NCBI GenBank assembly: GCA_023460395.1
Contig: JAEWQB010000017.1
Location: 62,001-126,000 of the forward strand
Length of the DNA: 64,000 nucleotides
Reading direction: 5' to 3'
Source: Pseudomonadota bacterium
Lineage (GTDB): Bacteria > Desulfobacterota > Desulfovibrionia > Desulfovibrionales > Desulfovibrionaceae
Shown here one piece after another: positions 1 through 8,568 of the stretch; the first letter of the stretch is position 1; the number at the start of each line of letters is the position of its first letter. Under the pieces are notes generated by a model. The model was not told where the DNA came from, searched no databases, and saw nothing but the letters and a program-made list of their open reading frames with translations. The translations under genes were made by a program, and so were the position numbers.

Positions 1-861
1 CGCAAACGCGTTGCCGAACGCCTGAATCGCGCCCGCCAGCTTGAGGCCATGGGCACCCTTGCGGCGGGCATCGCCCATGAGATAAACCAGCCCTTGTCCG
101 CACTGCGGCTATACGCCAGCGGGCTGGAACTACTTGTGGAACAACAACGCGCTATCGCGCCAGAAACGCTGCTTGCCCGCTTGGGGTGGATTCTGCGCGA
201 GGCGGACACTATCCACGATATTATCGCGCATATGCGCTCACTGGTCATGCAGAAGGGTGCCCCCCCCACCGGACGGGCCAACCTGAACAAGGCGGTTGAC
301 CGGGCTCTTGGCCTTATCGGCGCACAGCTTGCCGCCCACGGGGTGCAGGTGCAACTGCTTCTCGCGCCCGATCTGCCGGACTGTCTGGCTAACATTGTGC
401 AATTGGAGCAGGTAGTCATTAATTTGGTAGTCAACGCCATGCACGCGCTGGATACGCTGGACACACAAACCCACACCCATAAGTGGATACGCATCGGCAC
501 CACCCGCTCGCGTATGTCCAATGGCAGCCCCGCCGTGCAATTGAGTGTCGCCGATAATGGTCCCGGCCTTACGGGACTGGAATCCCGCATTTTCGACCCC
601 TTTTTCACCACAAAAAATGCCGAACCAATGCATGGGCAGAACGGTGTCCCCACGGAAACGGAATGGGGCGACACGGGCGGCATGGGGCTGGGGCTTTCTA
701 TTGTGCATACCTTTGTGGACTCGTGGCGGGGCGAAATAGAAACCTCGCCCACGGCTCCGGGGTCTGGAGCCACCTTTACCATAACCCTGCGCGAATTTGA
801 CGATACCACGCGCACCGATACGGACACCCCGGAGGATACGGATGCGCATTCTCATAGTTGA
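1..861 (+). CDS. sensor histidine kinase, C-terminal part (5' end outside the window)
   Basis: This is the transmitter part of a membrane or soluble two-component sensor kinase. The reading frame is open from base 1, so the sensor domain lies upstream of the window. A dimerisation/phosphoacceptor H-box reads AAGIAHEINQPLSAL, with the phosphorylated His at about visible residue 26. It is followed by the N-box (NLVVNAMHAL), the D-box (DNGPGL), an F-box (IFDPFFTTK) and a G2 box (GMGLGLSIV). About 18 extra residues sit between the F-box and the G2 box. The stop overlaps the start of the next gene, an NtrC-type regulator, by 20 bp, so the two are translationally coupled and almost certainly cognate. 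The signal sensed cannot be told from this fragment. Confidence 0.93.
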   Translation, partial: RKRVAERLNRARQLEAMGTLAAGIAHEINQPLSALRLYASGLELLVEQQRAIAPETLLARLGWILREADTIHDIIAHMRSLVMQKGAPPTGRANLNKAVDRALGLIGAQLAAHGVQVQLLLAPDLPDCLANIVQLEQVVINLVVNAMHALDTLDTQTHTHKWIRIGTTRSRMSNGSPAVQLSVADNGPGLTGLESRIFDPFFTTKNAEPMHGQNGVPTETEWGDTGGMGLGLSIVHTFVDSWRGEIETSPTAPGSGATFTITLREFDDTTRTDTDTPEDTDAHSHS

Positions 862-2314
862 CGACAACACCACAAGCCTGCAAAGCCTGCGGATTGTTCT
901 CAGCGATCTGGGACATGACCCCGCGCCGTTTTCCGATCCGGTGCTCGCGCTTGAAGAGGCCACCCGCTCATATTTTCCGCTGATTATTACCGACATTCGC
1001 ATGCCGCGCATGAGCGGGCTGCATCTGCTCAGGGAGTTAAAAGGCACACCCCAGACCGCTGCGTGCGACGTGGTTCTTATTACCGGGCACGGCGACATGG
1101 AAACAGCCGTGGGAGCCCTGCGAAACGGTGCCTACGATTACCTCAACAAGCCCATCAATGCCCGCGAGCTGGCCGCCGTGGTGGAGCGGAGTGCGGAACA
1201 TCAGGCATTATTGCTGGAAAACCGTAATCTTCGCAGCCATATGGATGCCCGTGTCCGTGAAGTAGCGGGCGATTTGCACCACCGGCTGGAAGAGGCCCGT
1301 ACCCGCCTACGCGAGGTTGCGGGCATAGGTAGCGTTGTTTCCGAATCTCCGCTCACCGAAAAGCTTATGAACGATGCACGCATGTTCCATGAAGACCCCA
1401 CAGTGCCGGTACTTATTGAAGGGGAAACGGGAACCGGAAAAGAAATTATCGCCCGCCTCATCCATTTTGGCGAAACCGGCAACGAAGAGCCTTTTGTGGC
1501 CCTCAACTGTGCCGCTATCCCGCATGAACTCTTTGAAAGCGAACTCTTCGGGCACGAGGCCGGGGCATATACCGGAAGCCGGGCCGGAGGGGCACAAGGC
1601 AAATTAGACGTTGCGGGGGAAGGCACTGTATTTCTTGATGAAGTTGCCGAATTACCGCTTATCCTGCAACCCAAGCTACTCCGCGTACTGGAAGACCGCA
1701 CCTATTATCGGGTGGGCGGTGTAAAAAAACGCACCTTCCGGGCACGCGTGGTCTGCGCCGCCAACCGCAACCTTGCTGAACTCGTGGAAAAAGGACATTT
1801 CCGCCGCGACCTGTACCACCGTCTCAAGGTTGGGCACCTTATCATCCCTCCGCTCAGAGAACGCCCGGAAGACATTCCCGCCATGGCGGACCTGTTCCTT
1901 GCCCGGCAGGCCAAACGAAAGCGCAAAAAGTTCACGTCCATATCCGACAAAGCGATGCGTCTCTTACTCGCCTACCCGTGGACGGGCAACGTGCGGGAAT
2001 TGGAGAACACCATAGAACGCGCCGTTCTCATCCATGACGCGGACGAGTTGCTGCCCGCGCATTTGGACTTTCTCTTTTCCCATCAGAGCGGGCATCGGGG
2101 CGGGCATCAGCCCGGATATACCGAACACGGGCCGGGGCGCAGCATTCCTCTGGATCTTGAAAATCTGGAACTCCCGGACGCCCCTATCGATCTTGAAGCA
2201 CTTACCACAACCATCGTACAGAAGGCATTAGACCGCTTCGATGGCAATAAAAGTAAGGCCGCGGCGTATCTGGGTATTTCCCGTTTCGCGCTACACAGGC
2301 GACTCCAAAAATAA
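842..2314 (+). CDS. sigma-54-dependent response regulator (NtrC family)
   Basis: Cognate regulator of the preceding kinase, 490 residues. The receiver domain (about 1-115) has the acidic pair D7-D8 and the phosphoacceptor D51 in ITDIRMP. The AAA+ domain has Walker A GETGTGKE at 194-201 and Walker B VFLDEVAEL. The sigma-54 contact loop reads GAYTGS (241-246) rather than the usual GAFTGA. A Fis-type helix-turn-helix (NKSKAAAYLGIS...) ends the protein. I chose the ATG at 842 because GGAGG at 831-835 precedes it and the receiver fold begins there. An in-frame ATG at 797 would add 15 Pro/Arg-rich residues. The family hydrolyses ATP to open sigma-54 promoters, and such a promoter with upstream palindromes lies just downstream, so that is its likely target. 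Confidence 0.95.
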   Translation: MRILIVDDNTTSLQSLRIVLSDLGHDPAPFSDPVLALEEATRSYFPLIITDIRMPRMSGLHLLRELKGTPQTAACDVVLITGHGDMETAVGALRNGAYDYLNKPINARELAAVVERSAEHQALLLENRNLRSHMDARVREVAGDLHHRLEEARTRLREVAGIGSVVSESPLTEKLMNDARMFHEDPTVPVLIEGETGTGKEIIARLIHFGETGNEEPFVALNCAAIPHELFESELFGHEAGAYTGSRAGGAQGKLDVAGEGTVFLDEVAELPLILQPKLLRVLEDRTYYRVGGVKKRTFRARVVCAANRNLAELVEKGHFRRDLYHRLKVGHLIIPPLRERPEDIPAMADLFLARQAKRKRKKFTSISDKAMRLLLAYPWTGNVRELENTIERAVLIHDADELLPAHLDFLFSHQSGHRGGHQPGYTEHGPGRSIPLDLENLELPDAPIDLEALTTTIVQKALDRFDGNKSKAAAYLGISRFALHRRLQK

Positions 2315-2315
2315 C

Positions 2316-2361
2316 GTGCGGAACCGCACGCGTGTGCGATTTCGCACGTGCGAATACGCTC
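2316..2361. promoter_or_regulatory. three tandem GTGCG-N4-CGCAC palindromes (probable enhancer sites)
   Basis: Two perfect 14-bp palindromes, GTGCGGAACCGCAC (2316-2329) and GTGCGATTTCGCAC (2334-2347), are followed directly by a near-copy, GTGCGAATACGCTC (2348-2361), with one mismatch in the arms. They start right after the stop codon of the NtrC-type regulator and lie about 105-150 bp upstream of a -24/-12 element. Position and tandem layout are those of upstream activator sites for a sigma-54 enhancer-binding protein. The link to the regulator at 842 is inferred. Confidence 0.65.
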
Positions 2362-2466
2362 TTCCGCGCCCTTTCTCCATCCACATACATACCCCCACCA
2401 TGTACGGAACAACCTTTCCCATTTAAATTCACAAGGTTATAAAAAATATCATAGTGTTCCTCCGAC

Positions 2467-2483
2467 TGGCATGCAGTCTGCAA
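2467..2483 (+). promoter_or_regulatory. sigma-54 (-24/-12) promoter
   Basis: TGGCATGCAGTCTGCA has the invariant GG at 2468-2469 and GC at 2480-2481, exactly 12 bp apart as sigma-54 RNA polymerase requires. The -24 element matches TGGCAC at five of six bases and the -12 element reads CTGCA against TTGCA. Transcription would begin near 2494 and give a leader of about 380 nt before the binding-protein gene at 2875. Confidence 0.65.
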
Positions 2484-2657
2484 TAACGCTTCAGCAGACA
2501 TCACTCAGGATGCCAGCGATCAGGCGTTCACCCCCCAATATTCTGATTGATGTCTGTAACGGGATCTGAATTCCGAATAACGGTGAGGCTTTTGGAACTC
2601 CCCCCCTCCAGAGCCACTAATGCCGTGTTCGGGGCGTTTGTTCAGACCAGCCTATCT

Positions 2658-2703
2658 GAGAGCCTCCGCTCGGTCACCCCCCCCCCGACCGACGGAGGCT
2701 CTC
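2658..2703 (+). repeat. long GC-rich hairpin in the leader of the ABC binding-protein gene
   Basis: The arms are 2658-2675 and 2687-2703. They form 11 bp, a single bulged C, then 6 bp, closing an 11-nt loop made almost entirely of C. No T-run follows, so it is not a classical terminator. It lies between the sigma-54 promoter and the gene and could be an attenuator, a stability element or a Rho-related signal. I see no small gene in 2362-2874; the rest of this 560-bp gap shows nothing else clear. Confidence 0.5.
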
Positions 2704-2874
2704 CCTCATATAACGCCCCCGCGCGCACCGTTGCCCAGCCCCGCCGCCCTTGACAGAACGGCACGCATCCGAAAGTATCCCCACACGACGAAATTCGGCA
2801 CGGAATCCGGCCTGACGACACGAAAATCAATCGCAGGCAAACCCGCCGCACACCATTTTACATCAGGGGCATCC

Positions 2875-4011
2875 ATGAAACGCATCGGCCTGTTTTTTCT
2901 CGTCGCGTTCCTCCTTTCTTCCCAACCCGCTCTGGCGGTGGACCCCATTCGCATCGGGTCCGTTTTTTCCAGTACGGGAGCCGCGTCCTTCCTTGGTGAA
3001 CCCGAAAAAAACAGCCTGCTCATGGCCGTGGAAAACATCAATGCCAACGGCGGCATTCTGGGACGCCCCGTAGAGCTTATCCAGTACGATGACGAAACCG
3101 AGGTCAACAAGTGTGTGCTTGCCGTGGACAAACTGGCCCGTAAAGACCGTGTTTCCGCCATTGTCGGCCCCACCACCTCCGGGAACACGCTGGCCATTAT
3201 GCGCAATGCGGCCCGCTACCGCATTCCGCTTATTTCCTGCGCTTCTTCCGATGCCATCGTGCAGCCTGTAAATCCTTGGGTCTTCAAAACCGCGCCATCT
3301 GACCGCTTTGCCGCAGAAGCGCTGCTAGAACACATTGTCGCCACCGGGGCAAAGCGTATCGCAGTTCTCTCCGTGTCCGACGGCTACGGACAATCCGGGA
3401 GAACCGCCCTGCTTGCCCTCATTCCCGCAGCCGGTCTGGAATTGGTGGCTGACGAGGTTTACAGCCCCAAGGACACCGATATGTCGCCGCAGTTAACCAA
3501 AATCCGCTCTCTCGGCGCTGATGCCATTATCTGCTGGGGGACCAACCCCGGCCCTGCGGTGGTGGCCCGTAACCACCGGCAACTCGCCATGGAAACACCG
3601 CTCTATATGAGCCATGGCGTGGCCTCCAAAAAATTCATTGAACTGGCTGGCGATGCCGCAGAAGGACTGGTCCTTCCCGCTGGGCGCCTTATCATCGCTG
3701 ACCAAATTCCCGACGGACACCCTCAAAAAGCGCTACTGCAAGACTATGCCGCCCAGTATGCAAGCACCTTTGGCTCCGACGTTTCCACCTTTGGCGGTCA
3801 TGCGTGGGACGCCATGCTGCTTATTAAAACAGCCATGGAAACCGCAGGTACCGACGATCCTGTCGCGGTACGTGACGCGCTGGAACAGATTTCCGGCATG
3901 GTGGGTACTGCGGGCATATTCTCCCTGTCCGCTAAGGACCACAGCGGATTAGACAAATCGGCCTTTGAAATGATCCGCATTCAGAACGGGCAATGGAACA
4001 TCCTCCAATAA
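2875..4011 (+). CDS. periplasmic ABC-transporter substrate-binding protein (Leu/Ile/Val-binding type)
   Basis: A 378-residue type-1 periplasmic binding protein. A signal peptide (MKRIGLFFLVAFLLSS..ALA) is followed by the family start IRIGSVFSSTGAASFLG and by ENINANGGILGRPVELIQYDDE. These are typical of the LivJ/LivK/urea/amide family that captures amino acids or small amides for an ABC importer. No permease or ATPase genes lie beside it, so it is an orphan binding protein or acts with a distant transporter or as a sensor input. I chose ATG 2875 because AGGGG precedes it and the signal peptide starts there; a frame open from 2620 has no such features. A sigma-54 promoter lies upstream and a strong terminator downstream. 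The ligand is unknown; location near a hydroxyproline enzyme hints at an imino acid (inference). Confidence 0.9.
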   Translation: MKRIGLFFLVAFLLSSQPALAVDPIRIGSVFSSTGAASFLGEPEKNSLLMAVENINANGGILGRPVELIQYDDETEVNKCVLAVDKLARKDRVSAIVGPTTSGNTLAIMRNAARYRIPLISCASSDAIVQPVNPWVFKTAPSDRFAAEALLEHIVATGAKRIAVLSVSDGYGQSGRTALLALIPAAGLELVADEVYSPKDTDMSPQLTKIRSLGADAIICWGTNPGPAVVARNHRQLAMETPLYMSHGVASKKFIELAGDAAEGLVLPAGRLIIADQIPDGHPQKALLQDYAAQYASTFGSDVSTFGGHAWDAMLLIKTAMETAGTDDPVAVRDALEQISGMVGTAGIFSLSAKDHSGLDKSAFEMIRIQNGQWNILQ

Positions 4012-4148
4012 ACGAGGACCACCTCGCCGCGCAGTCCGGGGAGGGGCCATCTGCCCGCCGCTGTGCCGGACGAGTGACTGCGTAAACCGACTCGCCCGCC
4101 AACACGGGCCGGGCGAAAAAGAACCTTTCCAAACCGTCTTTGCCAACC

Positions 4149-4182
4149 AAAGGGCCGCGTGCACCCGCCGCGGCCCTTTTCC
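4149..4182 (+). terminator. rho-independent terminator
   Basis: A perfect 11-bp stem (4149-4159 with 4169-4179) around a 9-nt loop is followed by TTTT. It ends the binding-protein transcript, so the genes from 4311 onward probably depend on read-through or another promoter. The 137 bases between the stop codon at 4011 and this stem are GC-rich and hold no gene I can support. Confidence 0.85.
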
Positions 4183-4310
4183 TTCACCCGTGCGTCTTGA
4201 CGAATCGTCCGATTCAGGAAACAACGGGCACGTTCGCCTGTGCGCTGTTTCCACTGCCGCACAGGCGAGGCTCCCCAACCCTTAACCCCACCCCGTCGGC
4301 GAGGTTGCCC

Positions 4311-4655
4311 ATGGTTCCCGTCGCGCTCCGCACCGTTGGCTTGCTGCTGCTTTCCAACGTCTTTATGACCTTCGCGTGGTATGCCCATTTGAAAGATATG
4401 TCTCACAGACCGTGGTTTGTGGCGGCATTCTTTAGTTGGGGAATCGCCTTTTTTGAATACATGATTCAAGTGCCCGCCAATCGCATGGGCTATGGAACGC
4501 TTACCCTGCCACAGCTTAAAATATTGCAGGAAGTTTTGGCGCTTGCCGTATTCGCCCCGTTTTCCATCTGGTACATGGGCCAGCCGCTCAAGCTGGATTA
4601 CCTTTGGGCCGCTTTGTGCTTGTTGGGAGCGGTATATTTTATTTTCCGCTCGTAA
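4311..4655 (+). CDS. DMT-superfamily small membrane protein (DUF486 type)
   Basis: A 114-residue protein with four hydrophobic segments. It begins MVPVALRTVGLLLLSNVFMT and contains the conserved FAWYAHL, SWGIAFFEYMIQVPANRMGY and QLKILQEV stretches of the DUF486 family of small DMT-fold proteins. Family members have no well established substrate. GAGG at 4301-4304 sits 6 bp ahead of the ATG at 4311, which I prefer over an in-frame ATG at 4140 that would add a Pro-rich extension. It lies between the terminator of the binding-protein gene and the glycyl radical activase, on the same strand. A link to import or export of the radical enzyme's substrate or product is only a suggestion. Confidence 0.85.
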   Translation: MVPVALRTVGLLLLSNVFMTFAWYAHLKDMSHRPWFVAAFFSWGIAFFEYMIQVPANRMGYGTLTLPQLKILQEVLALAVFAPFSIWYMGQPLKLDYLWAALCLLGAVYFIFRS

Positions 4656-4834
4656 TACGTGGCAGCAAAGCGCCGCTGATCTCCGGGGAAACAAAACACC
4701 GGAACACCACAAAACGCATCGGCAGTTTGCCAAGTCCGCCCGCGTAACAGCGCAATGCCGTAGCCCACACCTCCACACGTCGACGTTGCGCGGCACGAAG
4801 TTTATTGGTAACAATTCCTGAACAAGGAACTGGC

Positions 4835-5923
4835 ATGCGCACCCCCCTTTTCTCCGAAGACCAGCCGGGCACCGTTTTTGCCATCCGGCGCTACGCCATT
4901 CATGACGGCCCTGATTTGCGGACCACGGTCTTCCTGAAGGGTTGTCCCCTGCGCTGCCGCTGGTGCCATAATCCAGAAGGAATGGACGCCGGCATCCGCA
5001 TGGTTTTCATGCCAGACCGCTGCGTGGGGTGCGGGGAATGTGTTGCGATCTGCCCCCAGCACGCCATCTCATTTTTTCCACGCCCCGCCGCTCTCTCCTC
5101 CGCCGTGGAATATGAGCCGCCGGGCCGTCCGCGAATACCCCGACAGGACGCGCCTGAACATCCACCGGTATCCGCAGAGCCGGAGCCTGTCCTTACCTCC
5201 TCAGCCCCCCTTACGCGCGACGAATCGCTCTGCGCTTCCTGCGGACAATGCGCGGCTGTCTGCCCCGCCCTTGCTCACGAGGCAACGGGGACACGCACGC
5301 GTGTGACGGACGTGCTTGCCGTGGTGGAGCGGGATCAACCGTTCTACAACGGCACTCACGGCGGCATAACCATTTCCGGGGGAGAGCCGCTGGCCCAGCC
5401 GGAATTTCTGCTGGCTCTGCTCCGCGCCTGCGGCGAGCGTGGCCTCCACAGGGTGGTGGACACCAGCGCCTTCGCGGAAACCGGCCTGCTACTTCGCATA
5501 GCGGAAGAAACCGATCTTTTCCTTATTGATGTGAAGCACATGGATGACGCCACGCACCGGCTGTGGACAGGCGTTTCCAACGCACGAATCCTGCGCAATA
5601 TCGCCACGCTCATGGCGGCAGGGCACATTCCCCGCCTTCGGCTGCCCCTCATCCCCGGCTGCAACGACTCGGAAACAAATCTCCGGGCCACTGGTGCCTT
5701 CGTTGCGGGTCTTGCACGCTCCGCCCAAACGCCCTCCCCGGAACCAAACAGCCCCTTGCCGGAACTCCATGTGCTGCCCTACCACGACATGGCACGCGCC
5801 AAATATACGAAACTGAAACGCCCCTACCCCGGAGCGGAAATTCCCCCGTGCACGGCCCAAACAGTGCGCCGTGCTGTCGCCATTTTGCAAGAATACGGAT
5901 TAACCGTACACACAGGAGGCTAA
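4835..5923 (+). CDS. hypE: glycyl radical enzyme activase (radical SAM), HypE-like
   Basis: Activating enzyme that uses S-adenosylmethionine and a [4Fe-4S] cluster to place the glycyl radical on its partner, here the enzyme encoded 1 nt downstream. The radical SAM motif CPLRCRWC puts the cluster ligands at C37, C41 and C44. Two ferredoxin-type motifs follow, CVGCGECVAICP and CASCGQCAAVCP, as in most activases of this class. The linker between the two ferredoxin motifs is unusually long and Pro-rich, making the protein 362 residues against about 300 for the family. ISGGEPLAQPEF and DVKHMDDATHRLWTG are family motifs. AAGGA precedes the ATG at 4835. The name rests on the neighbouring HypD-like enzyme. 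Confidence 0.9.
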   Translation: MRTPLFSEDQPGTVFAIRRYAIHDGPDLRTTVFLKGCPLRCRWCHNPEGMDAGIRMVFMPDRCVGCGECVAICPQHAISFFPRPAALSSAVEYEPPGRPRIPRQDAPEHPPVSAEPEPVLTSSAPLTRDESLCASCGQCAAVCPALAHEATGTRTRVTDVLAVVERDQPFYNGTHGGITISGGEPLAQPEFLLALLRACGERGLHRVVDTSAFAETGLLLRIAEETDLFLIDVKHMDDATHRLWTGVSNARILRNIATLMAAGHIPRLRLPLIPGCNDSETNLRATGAFVAGLARSAQTPSPEPNSPLPELHVLPYHDMARAKYTKLKRPYPGAEIPPCTAQTVRRAVAILQEYGLTVHTGG

Positions 5924-5924
5924 T

Positions 5925-8306
5925 ATGAACCAGCGCATCGCCCACCTGCGCAAGGAGAGCTTTGAAGCAACGCCCTCCATCTCCATTGAGCGCGCCCTGC
6001 TGGAAACCGAATTTTACCGGGAACAATACGGCAAGCATTCCCTGCCGGTACTCCGGGCCATGTTCTTTCGCCATCTGTGTGAAAAAAAATCCATTTACAT
6101 TGGTTCTCGCGAACTCATTGTGGGGGAGCGCGGTCCCGCGCCCAAGGTGGTGCCTACCTTCCCCGAACTCACCTGCCATTCGGTGGACGACCTGCGGATT
6201 CTCAACAGCCGCGCAATGGCCCGCTATGCCGTATCTGAAGAAGATATAGCCACGTACGAACGTGAGGTCATCCCCTACTGGCGCGGACGTTCCATGCGTG
6301 ACAGAGTGTTCGCGCATGTCCCGCAGGAATGGAAGAACGCCTATGAATCCGGTATGTTCACTGAATTTATGGAACAACGTGCCCCCGGACACACTGCTCT
6401 GGACGGCCTGATTTACGAAGTCGGCTTACTGGACTGCAAAACCCGCATCGCGGACCGCCTGAACCGCCTTGATTTTCTCAACGACCCGCAGGCCACTCGG
6501 CGTGCCGAGCAGCTTACAGCCATGGACATCGCCTGCGATGCAGCCATTATTTTTGCCGAACGCCACGCGGACATGGCGCTTGCCATGGCCTCCGTGGAAA
6601 TGGATGCCCGCCGGAAAGCGGAACTGCTGCGCATCGCCGAAGTCTGTCACAGGGTTCCCGCATACGCCCCACGAAACTTCCACGAAGCCTTGCAGACGTA
6701 CTGGTTCATCCACCTTGGCACCATCACGGAACTAAACGGCTGGGACGCCATGAGTCCCGGTCATCTGGATCAACACCTCGCTCCATTCTACCACCGGGGT
6801 ATAACCGACGGCACGTTAACCCGCGAGCACGCCAAAGAATTGCTGGCCTGCTTCTGGATAAAGGTGAATAACCACCCCGCGCCGCCCAAAGTGGGAGTAA
6901 CCGCCAAAGAAAGCGGCACCTACAACGACTTTACCCAAATAAATTTGGGCGGGCTTACTCGCGACGGGGGCGACGGCGTAAACGAAATATCCTACCTCGC
7001 ACTGGAAGTGGCGGACGAGCTGCATTTGCTCCAGCCACAACCCAGCGTCCACGTCAGCAGCCAGACCCCGGACCGCTTCCTAAAGGCAGCCGCGCAGGTT
7101 ATCCGCAAGGGCTACGGCTACCCCAGCGTGTTCAACGCCGATGCCGTGGTTATGGAACAGGTTCGTGTGGGGAAACGCGTGGAAGACGCGCGGGAAGGGG
7201 GCACCAGCGGCTGTGTGGAAACCGGGTGCTTCGGCAAAGAAGCCTATGTGCTTACCGGCTACCTGAATGTGCCCAAGATGCTGGAACTGGCCCTCAACAA
7301 CGGGGTAGACCCTCTTACAGGCACGCAAATTGGCCCGCAAACCGGTGACGCCCGGCAATTCCCGAATTTTGAGGCACTCTATGCCGCCTTTGCCACACAA
7401 CTGGACTATGTGGTGGATTTGAAAATTCGCGTGAATAACTACATAGAGCGCATGTACGCGGAACACTCCCCCGCGCCGTTTCTTTCCGTCGTCATCCGCG
7501 ACTGCATTGAAAACGGACAGGACTATTACAACGGCGGCCCGCGCTATAACACCACGTACATCCAATGCTGCGGCATCGGTACCGTCACGGACAGTCTGTC
7601 CGCCCTGCAAACGCACGTATATGGCAATGCCAAACCGGCAGCCACACTGTCCGCTATCCCCATGGACACCCTGCTCACGGCACTAAAGGACAACTTCCAA
7701 GGCCACGAGGCGCTGCGTCTGCGGCTGTGGAACCGCACCCCCTTCTTTGGTAACGACGACGATGCGGCGGACAACCTCATGCGCCGCGTTTACGACTCGC
7801 TTTTCCAAGCCATCGACGGCAAGCCCAATACCAAAGGCACTCACTATCACCTGAACATGCTTTCCACGACCTGCCATGTCTATTTTGGCAAAATGCTGGG
7901 TGCCACGCCCAACGGACGATTCGCTCATTTGCCGGAATCAGACGGCACGTCGCCCTCGCACGGAGCGGACAGGCTTGGTCCCACCGCCGTGGCCCGCTCA
8001 CTGGCAAAGATGGACCAAGTCAAATCCGCCGGCACGCTCCTTAACCAACGCTTCCTGCCCAACGTACTGGCGAATGAGGTCGATCTAGAGAAGCTCATCC
8101 GGCTTATCCGCACCTATTTTGCCATGAACGGGCACCATATTCAGTTCAATGTGGTGGACACCGCAACGCTGCGAAAAGCGCAGGCCACCCCGGATGAATT
8201 CCGTCATTTACTCGTGCGAGTGGCAGGCTACAGCGATTACTTTGTCGATCTGGATGCCGACCATCAGGAAGAAATCATCCGGCGGACGGAACAAGACTTC
8301 GCCTGA
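5925..8306 (+). CDS. hypD: glycyl radical enzyme, probable trans-4-hydroxy-L-proline dehydratase
   Basis: A 793-residue glycyl radical enzyme. HypD removes water from trans-4-hydroxy-L-proline to give 1-pyrroline-5-carboxylate. The thiyl Cys and catalytic Glu are C430 and E432 in GGTSGCVETGCFGKEAY, and the radical Gly is G768 in RVAGYSDYF. Compared from memory with Clostridioides difficile HypD (C434, E436, H160, D278, S334, D339, F340, Y450), all the corresponding residues are present with a constant offset of four: H156, D274, S330, D335, F336 and Y446. Long identical stretches such as MFTEFMEQRAPGHT support the same family. The ribosome site GGAGG lies inside the activase tail. No pyrroline-5-carboxylate reductase gene is nearby. 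Another closely related dehydratase or lyase cannot be fully excluded. Confidence 0.85.
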   Translation: MNQRIAHLRKESFEATPSISIERALLETEFYREQYGKHSLPVLRAMFFRHLCEKKSIYIGSRELIVGERGPAPKVVPTFPELTCHSVDDLRILNSRAMARYAVSEEDIATYEREVIPYWRGRSMRDRVFAHVPQEWKNAYESGMFTEFMEQRAPGHTALDGLIYEVGLLDCKTRIADRLNRLDFLNDPQATRRAEQLTAMDIACDAAIIFAERHADMALAMASVEMDARRKAELLRIAEVCHRVPAYAPRNFHEALQTYWFIHLGTITELNGWDAMSPGHLDQHLAPFYHRGITDGTLTREHAKELLACFWIKVNNHPAPPKVGVTAKESGTYNDFTQINLGGLTRDGGDGVNEISYLALEVADELHLLQPQPSVHVSSQTPDRFLKAAAQVIRKGYGYPSVFNADAVVMEQVRVGKRVEDAREGGTSGCVETGCFGKEAYVLTGYLNVPKMLELALNNGVDPLTGTQIGPQTGDARQFPNFEALYAAFATQLDYVVDLKIRVNNYIERMYAEHSPAPFLSVVIRDCIENGQDYYNGGPRYNTTYIQCCGIGTVTDSLSALQTHVYGNAKPAATLSAIPMDTLLTALKDNFQGHEALRLRLWNRTPFFGNDDDAADNLMRRVYDSLFQAIDGKPNTKGTHYHLNMLSTTCHVYFGKMLGATPNGRFAHLPESDGTSPSHGADRLGPTAVARSLAKMDQVKSAGTLLNQRFLPNVLANEVDLEKLIRLIRTYFAMNGHHIQFNVVDTATLRKAQATPDEFRHLLVRVAGYSDYFVDLDADHQEEIIRRTEQDFA

Positions 8307-8406
8307 TCTCCCCGTAACTAGCGGGGAAACGCTGCCCGGCAACCCAACGCACCGGACGCGGCGACTCTCTGGCCTGCCATTGGAAATTGGGAATACGGAT
8401 TACAAA

Positions 8407-8440
8407 ACAGGCACCAGCGTACTGCTGGTGCCTGTCTTTG
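8407..8440 (+). terminator. rho-independent terminator after hypD
   Basis: A perfect 12-bp stem (8407-8418 with 8424-8435) with a 5-nt loop is followed by a T-rich stretch. It ends the activase/dehydratase transcript. The rest of 8307-8568, between the convergent hypD and icd genes, holds nothing else I can name. Confidence 0.8.
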
Positions 8441-8568
8441 TATTGTCTTTGCGTTTTGGCAATCCGGGGCTATATGCCAGAAACCCGTTCGGGGGTATAA
8501 CCGGAACGTGCCCCATACCAAACCCCACCCGCGGGCTGCTCCCATCCGGCATGCCCTCTCAGCGCCGG

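Noticed and set aside
238..1098. Long minus-strand open frame opposite the two-component genes
   Set aside because: It is antisense to a clearly conserved kinase and regulator, has no motif or ribosome site, and reflects GC-rich codon bias.
4012..4148. Possible cobalamin riboswitch-like sequence (CCCGCCGCTGTG core) after the binding-protein gene
   Set aside because: Only one short core segment matches; the remaining conserved boxes are absent, and it lies between a stop codon and a terminator rather than ahead of a B12 gene.
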